NCBI GenBank assembly: GCA_012931725.1
Contig: CM022945.1
Location: forward strand, 102,702,432-102,766,431
Length of the DNA: 64,000 nucleotides
Source: Litsea cubeba
Taxonomy: Eukaryota; Streptophyta; Magnoliopsida; Laurales; Lauraceae
Direction of reading: 5' to 3'
Shown: positions 58,158-64,000 of the stretch, piece after piece
Position numbering within the stretch: position 1 is the stretch's first letter
Layout: each line of letters starts with the position of its first letter
Translations under genes and position numbers: made by a program
The notes under the pieces: model-generated
Seen by the model: the letters and a program-made list of their open reading frames with translations, nothing else
Databases searched by the model: none
Told to the model about the DNA's origin: nothing

Positions 58158-61143
58158 GAGAGATTAAATAATTGGTTGCCCCATTGGACCTTTTTTCCCA
58201 TCCACATGGCTAATAAGTCATACGATCGCGCATTGAGAATATCTATGGGGCCCATTCATAATACTTTAGATCTTATATCATATTAGGAAGTAGACCTAAT
58301 ACACTGCTGTAGGATATATACTCTATATATATTATGAAATAGAAATCCTCTCTTCCAATAAAAATATTTTATTTTATTTATTTTTCTGTTTTGGAAGGTA
58401 AGTAAGTAAATCCAAATCTCTCCTGATTCTCAATGTAGAGGCCTTGCATTGAAGTACCTCACCAATCCAACCCATATTATAAATGTAGTCACTTTTTGAA
58501 ACTCTTTCGTTGTAATCAAGATTTTGTTGGTTTCAAGTATGTTCTCAAACCCAAATATCAGGTTCTCCAGTTTCTAATGGTAATAATTTCCCCCTGTATG
58601 AACCCGTTCAAGAATCAAGTATTTCATAGAATCAAAGGTATGTTTAGTTTGGAAATTTCGTGAATATCTCCATGCAAATCAAGTTTAATTAGGATGTGTA
58701 CAGCCATGAGACACTTTAACACTTACTTCCGACATGAGGCACACTCGATCTTCATGGGTCCCATTCTCGCTTTCAGACGAGTAAAAACTAAGGGCAATGC
58801 ATGGGTTAAAATAACAAATGCAAAGTTAAAGAAAAGGTCAAACAATCAAACCTAAATGAACAATCAAATATATACATATATATATAAGTAGGAGAGGTGC
58901 TCTCCTAAGCTGAAATCGTCTGCGAGATCATCTCCATCGTAAACTACCTCAAGTCATCGTCTCAAAAATTAAGATAAACCCAATCAGACTTGGATTTTCC
59001 AGTTCCATCGTGCCAAAAACAGAGATTGTCTACTTTGATTTGTAAGACCATTACTGCTAATTCAGCTTAAGATAATATAAGTTGCAACTTAGGAAAGCAC
59101 TACTCTATATAGATATACATATGTTAACTGAAAAGATAATAGATGAATAGAAGTCCAATTTTTTAATAAAAACAGCAATCCAAAGTCTTCAAAGATTTTG
59201 CCTTTGGTTTCCAGATGATTTTAATGGAAAAATCCCCTTAGACTTTGTGAACTCTAATATAGATGATAAAGGCCCCCTCTCCATGGGTAAGTCCACGAGC
59301 CTAAGTCGGAGCCCAATGTAGTCCAATGCAGGCTAGACACGAGTTAGGCTCGGGCTGGATCAGACCATGAGAAGCTTTTTCGCTAAATGAGATATGCATA
59401 TCCTACAAATGGAAAGTGGTCAAGTCCGGACTCTATCAATGAGGTTAGCCCATACTCAACCTAAATTGGGGTACGCAGGCACGTACCGTATCAATTCTTC
59501 ATATTGAGTTCATCTTCTACTTGGTTTTAGAGAGCCCATTCCCCTTACCTATTTGACAATAAAATTCACTTTTCATGTGTAAGGATCCGAACTCAAAAGT
59601 TGAGATGATATTATTTTTTACAGTAGGATCTAATCAAGTGTGGACCCCACCCTATGTGTTCACTTCTCACTCACTAACTGTTTCCTATTTGGTAAACTTA
59701 CTTTACCAGTGATGTCAAGTAAAGGGTTAATTCAAGAGACAATAAGAAGAAACGAAACACATCAAATGATACTAAATTTCAGAAATCACCCCTTCCTTCT
59801 AATAAAAAAAAGTAAAAAAAGAGACTCTCTCATGCTACTAAGTGACAAAAAAAAATCTTGGGTTGTACATGGGACAGGATAGGCTGGGCCGAGGAATGTC
59901 CACGCCCGGCCCGACTTCTAAATTAGAAGCCTGACCTCGGCTCAAGCCCAGGTCGGGCCAGAAGTTGCTTGCCCAAGACCAGCCCTCCTATAAACCTTGA
60001 AGCCTTAACATATCGGGAGTTTAATTTATATAATAACAAAAAAAGAAAAAAAATTCTTATAACGTCCTAAGTTGTAGCTCAAGTTTCCTTGTCATATCAA
60101 TATATGAGAGGTAGTGGGTTTAAGACCCCCCATTACTACTCCCACTCTTACAATTATATATGTATATTTGGCCCGGGCAAGGATTCCAAATCTCAACCAC
60201 CGAGTCCAAATAAAAAAATGCTAAGCACGGCCCATCTTTTACAACCAAAACCTCATTGCAGAACCAAAGCGGGCCGGCACTGTCCACGATCACCCTTACA
60301 AAAAAAAAAAAAGAACTCTTCTTAAAACAAAAATTCAAAGAGATACTCTCTTGCCTTTTGATTTTTCCAAACCTTTACTTTTGTTCTCTCTTACCATTTA
60401 ACCATTTACTTTACTTCATCGGTAAAGTAATTACACGAAACTAGTGATTTACTGTGTGATTCGATAGTATTGCGTTTAAACGTTAATTGTACATGCCCAT
60501 CCCTCATTGTGTAGACCAAAGCCCGGACCCTTGACCCAACCAAGATGTAAAAACAAGGCAAAACATAATAAGAATCAGTATGCAGGTTTTCCTCCACTTA
60601 GAGGGGAGGAAAACTTGCAAATTAGACATTACCTCTTTATGCATTGGTGGTAAAGCTGCAAATGCCAGATTTCCTCCTCTCAGAGAGGAGGAAATCTGGC
60701 AGGCTACTCTAACCGCGCTACAAGCAGCAATAAAGATGCGTTAGAGCCCAAACCCAAATCCAATCCACGTCGGCCTTTCCATTTCCTTTAACAATACACT
60801 AGAAACACACTTAAATTTAATATTTTCTTAATTTTTCATTATTAGATTAAAAAATTAATAAAACACTTTATTAGTTTGGAAAATGGCTTTGGTCGTCCCA
60901 AAAGTTCGTGCTTACGAAAAAAAGAAGCAATAGAGAAATAAATAAAGAAACTCTTTTCTTAATAGCGAAAAGTAATGTGTAACAACATGAACATAAAAAA
61001 TAAAAGAATATATATATATATTTAATAACGGTGGGTGTCCACATTACTTTGGACCCCACCTTAATTACCCAAAGGACTCTAATCCAAAAAAAAAAAATCC
61101 AAGTGTAGACCATTTTGGACTCCGTAAACACTATTTTTTGGGT
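58158..61143. repeat. Array unit 3
   Basis: The same order as unit 2: TAGGAG MITE 58889-59107, hAT-type MITE 59858-60298, SINE head near 60064, hairpin block 60510-60750. The first half is very close to unit 4. Confidence 0.88.
60510..60750 (+). repeat. Double-hairpin block, array unit 3
   Basis: The second hairpin is a perfect 17-bp stem, 60664-60680 with 60684-60700, and a 3-base loop. The first hairpin near 60582 is as in unit 2. Confidence 0.9.
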
Positions 61144-64000
61144 GAGAGATTAAATAATCGGTTGCCCCATTGGACCTTTTTTTCCATCCACATGGCTTAT
61201 AAGTCATACGATCGCGCATTGAGAATATCTATGGGGCCCATTCAGAATACTTTAGATCTTATATCATATTAGGAAGTAGACCTAATACCACTGCTGTATG
61301 ATACATACTATATATATTATGAAATAGAAATCCTCTCTTCCAATAAAAATATTTTATTTTATTTATTTTTCTGTTTTGGAAGGTAAGTAAGTAAATCCAA
61401 ACCTCTCCTCATTCTCAATGTAGAGGCCTTGCATTGAAGTACCTCACCAATCCAACCCATATTATAAATGTAGTCACTTTTTGAAACTCTTTCGTTGTAA
61501 TCAAGATTTTATTGGTTTCAAGTATGTTCTCAAACCCAAATATCAGGTCCTCCGGTTTCTAATGGTAATAATTTCCCCCCTGTATAAACCCGTTCAAGAA
61601 TCAAGTATTTCATAGAACCAAAGGTATGTTTAGTTTGGAAATTTAGTGAATATTTCCATGCAAATCAAGTTTAGGATGTGTACAGCCATGAGACACTTTA
61701 ACACTTACTTCTGACATGAGGCACACTCGATCTTCATGGGTCTGATTCTCGCTTTCAGATGAGTAAAAACTAAGGGCAATGCATGGGTTAAAATAACAAA
61801 TGCAAAGTTAAAGAAAAGGTCAAACAATCAAACCTAAAATGAACAATCAAATATATACATATATATAAGTAGGAGAGGTGCTCTCCTAAGCTGAAATCGT
61901 CTGCGAGATCATCTCCATCGTAAACTGCCTCAAGTCAACATCTCAAAAATTAAGATAAATCCAATCAGAACTGGATTTTCCAGTTCCATCGTGCCAAAAA
62001 CAGAGATTGTAGACTTTGATTTGTGAGACCATTACTGATAATTCAGCTTAGGATAACGTAAGCTGCAGCTTAGGAAAGCCCTACTCTATATATAGATATA
62101 CATATGTTAACTGAAAAGATAATAGATGAATAGAAGTCCAATTTTTTTAATAAAAACAGCAATCCAAAGTTTTCAAAGATTTTACCTTTCGTTTCCAGAT
62201 GATTTTAATGGAAAAATCCCCTTAGACTTTGTGAATCCAATATAGATGATAAAGACCCCCTCTCCACGGGTAAGTCCACGAGCCTAAGTCGGAGCCCAAT
62301 GTAGTCCAATGCAGGCTAGACACGGGTTAGGTTTGGGCTGGATCAGACCATGAGAAGCATTTTCGCTAAATGAGATATGCCTATCCTACAGATGGAAAGT
62401 GGTCAAGTCCGGACTAGATCAATGAGGTTAGCCCATACTCAACCTAAATTGGGGTACGCAGGCACGTACCGTTTCAATTATTCATATTGAGTTCATCTTC
62501 TACTTGGTTTTAGAGAGCCCATTCCCCGTACCTATTTGATAATAAAAATCACTTTTCATGTGTAAGGATCCGAACCCAAAAGTTGAGATGATATTGATTT
62601 TTACAGTAGGATCTAATCAAGTGTGGACCCCACCCTATGTGTTCACTTCTCACTCACTAACTGTTTCCTATTTGGTAAACATACTTTACCAGTGATGTCA
62701 AGTAAAGGGTTAATTCAAGAGACAATAAGAAGAAACGAAACACATCAAATGATGCTAAATTTCAAAAATCACCCCTTCCTTCTAACAAAAAAAAAGTAAA
62801 AAAAGATACTCTCTCATGCTACTAAAGGACAAAAAAAAAAAAAAAAAACTTGGGTTGTACATGGGACAGCATAGGCTGGGCCGAGGAATGTCCACGCCCG
62901 GCCCGACTTCTGAATTAGAAGCCTGACCCCGGCTCAAGCCCAGGTCGGGCTAGAAGTTGTTTGCACATGACCAGCCCGCCTGTAAACCATGAAGCCCTAG
63001 CATATCCCGAGTTTAACTTATATAATAACAAAAAAAGAAAAAAAATTCTTACAACGTCCTAGGTTGTAGCTCAAGTTTCCTTGTCATATCAATATATGAG
63101 AGGTTATGGTTTTAGGACCCCCCATTACTACTCCCACTCTTACAATTATATATGTATATTTGGCCAGGGTAAGGATTCCAAATCTCAACCACGGAGTCCA
63201 AATAAAAAAATTCTAAGCACGACCCATCTTTTACAACCTAAACCTCATTGCAGAACCAATGCGGGCCGGCCCTGTCCACGATCACCTTTAAAAAAAAAAC
63301 TCTTCTTAAAATAAAAATTCAAAGAGCTACTCTCTCGCCTTTTGATTTTTCCAAACCTTTACTTTTGTTCTCTTTTACCATTTACTTTACTTCACCGGTA
63401 AAGTAATTAGACGAAACTAGTGATTTACTGTGTGATTCGATAGTATTGCGTTTAAATGTTAATTATACATACCCATCCCTCATTGTGTAGACCAAAGCCC
63501 GGACCCGTGACCCAACTAAGATAAAAAAAAAAAAGCAAAACATAATAAGAATCAGTTTGCAGGTTTTCCTCCGCTTAGAGGAGAGAAAAACTTGCAAATT
63601 AGACATTATCGCTGTATGCATCGGTGGTAAAGCCGCGAATGCTAGATTTCCTCCTCTCACAGAGGAGGAAATCTGGCAGGCTACTTTAACACAATGCAAG
63701 CAGCGGTAAAGCTGTTTTAGAGCCCAAACCCAAATCCATTCTAAGCCGGCCTTTCCATTTCCTTTAACAATAAACTAGAAACACACTTAAATTTAATATT
63801 TTCTTAATTTTTCATTATTAGGTTAAAAAATTAATAAAATAATTTATTAATTTGGAAAATGGCTTTGGTCGTCCCAAAAGTTCTTGTTTACGAAAAAAAG
63901 AAGCAATAGAGAAATAAATATAGAAAATCTTTTCATAATAGCAAAAAGTAATGTGTAATAACATGAACAAAAAAATAAAAGAATATATATATATTTAATA
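61144..64000. repeat. Array unit 4, cut by the window end
   Basis: TAGGAG MITE 61870-62088, hAT-type MITE 62850-63290, SINE head near 63053, hairpin block 63490-63730. From about 63700 to the end it matches unit 2 almost base for base, and unit 3 less well. Confidence 0.88.
63490..63730 (+). repeat. Double-hairpin block, array unit 4
   Basis: The second hairpin pairs 63641-63657 with 63661-63677: 17 bp with a single G-T (wobble) position and a 3-base loop. The first hairpin has weakened (GGAGAGAAAAACTTGC). Confidence 0.88.

Larger units (their letters stand above)
51942..64000. repeat. Tandem array of about 3-kb units, at least four copies
   Basis: The landmark GAGAGA(T/C)TA followed by GCCCCATT(G/A)GACC and ATACGATCGCGCA (ATATGATCGCGCA in units 1-2) recurs at 51942, 55191, 58158 and 61144, so the periods are 3249, 2967 and 2986 bp. 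Units 2, 3 and 4 are joined directly at GACTCCGTAAACAC...TTTTGGGTGAGAGATTA. The internal order is the same throughout. The array continues past the window end. No open frame is conserved across units, so it is non-coding satellite-like or segmental repeat DNA built from older transposon insertions. Confidence 0.93.

Noticed and set aside
59640..59882. 80-aa open frame in array unit 3
   Set aside because: The same place in units 2 and 4 does not keep an equivalent frame, so it is not conserved as coding.
51942..64000. CRISPR-like array
   Set aside because: The repeat period is about 3 kb with homologous, not unique, spacers, in a plant nuclear context.

Overview
This window looks like nuclear DNA of a flowering plant. 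It has introns of kilobase size, plant-specific gene families, about two dozen recognisable transposon remnants and AT-rich intergenic DNA. I cannot name the species from sequence alone. All gene models I can support lie on the + strand.

Layout. (1) 1-1458: 3' part of a decayed Ty1/copia retrotransposon and its 3' LTR. (2) 1774-5230: four exons of a Trm11-type tRNA guanosine methyltransferase, intron-bearing but riddled with frameshifts, so a pseudogene. (3) 5231-7670: MITE-like insertions and simple repeats. (4) 7671-24832: a CCCH zinc-finger protein gene (C3H38/C3H55-like). A possible TATA box and first non-coding exon lie at 7671-7791, the coding exons at 17467-24832. The proposed 9.6-kb leader intron holds dismembered LINE pieces, MITEs and a SINE; the 4-kb first coding intron holds an 880-bp hAT-like element. 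(5) 29297-29977: an intact single-exon HECATE-type bHLH gene. (6) 31250-33300: two diverged copies of a long-inverted-repeat MITE and two SINE copies. (7) 39656-41464: a two-exon gene with a DUF7081-like N-terminus and a coiled-coil second exon, apparently frameshifted at the junction. (8) 43826-49037: a five-exon gene for a plastid-targeted RimP-family ribosome maturation factor, whose first intron has grown by local duplication. (9) 49503-50091: a hAT-type MITE with GGTTCC-rich ends and an 8-bp target duplication. (10) 51942-64000: a tandem array of about 3-kb units (four seen, the last cut by the window edge).

The genes are ordinary housekeeping or developmental plant genes and do not form a pathway. 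Their likely roles are RNA binding (CCCH), gynoecium or meristem regulation (HECATE) and chloroplast 30S ribosome maturation (RimP). The most unusual part is the array. Each unit carries a MITE, a SINE and a block with two strong hairpins. The second hairpin has different arm sequences in unit 1 than in units 2-4, yet the arms match each other in every unit. The tail of unit 4 is nearly identical to unit 2 rather than to its neighbour unit 3. I found no CRISPR array, rRNA gene or canonical tRNA gene.
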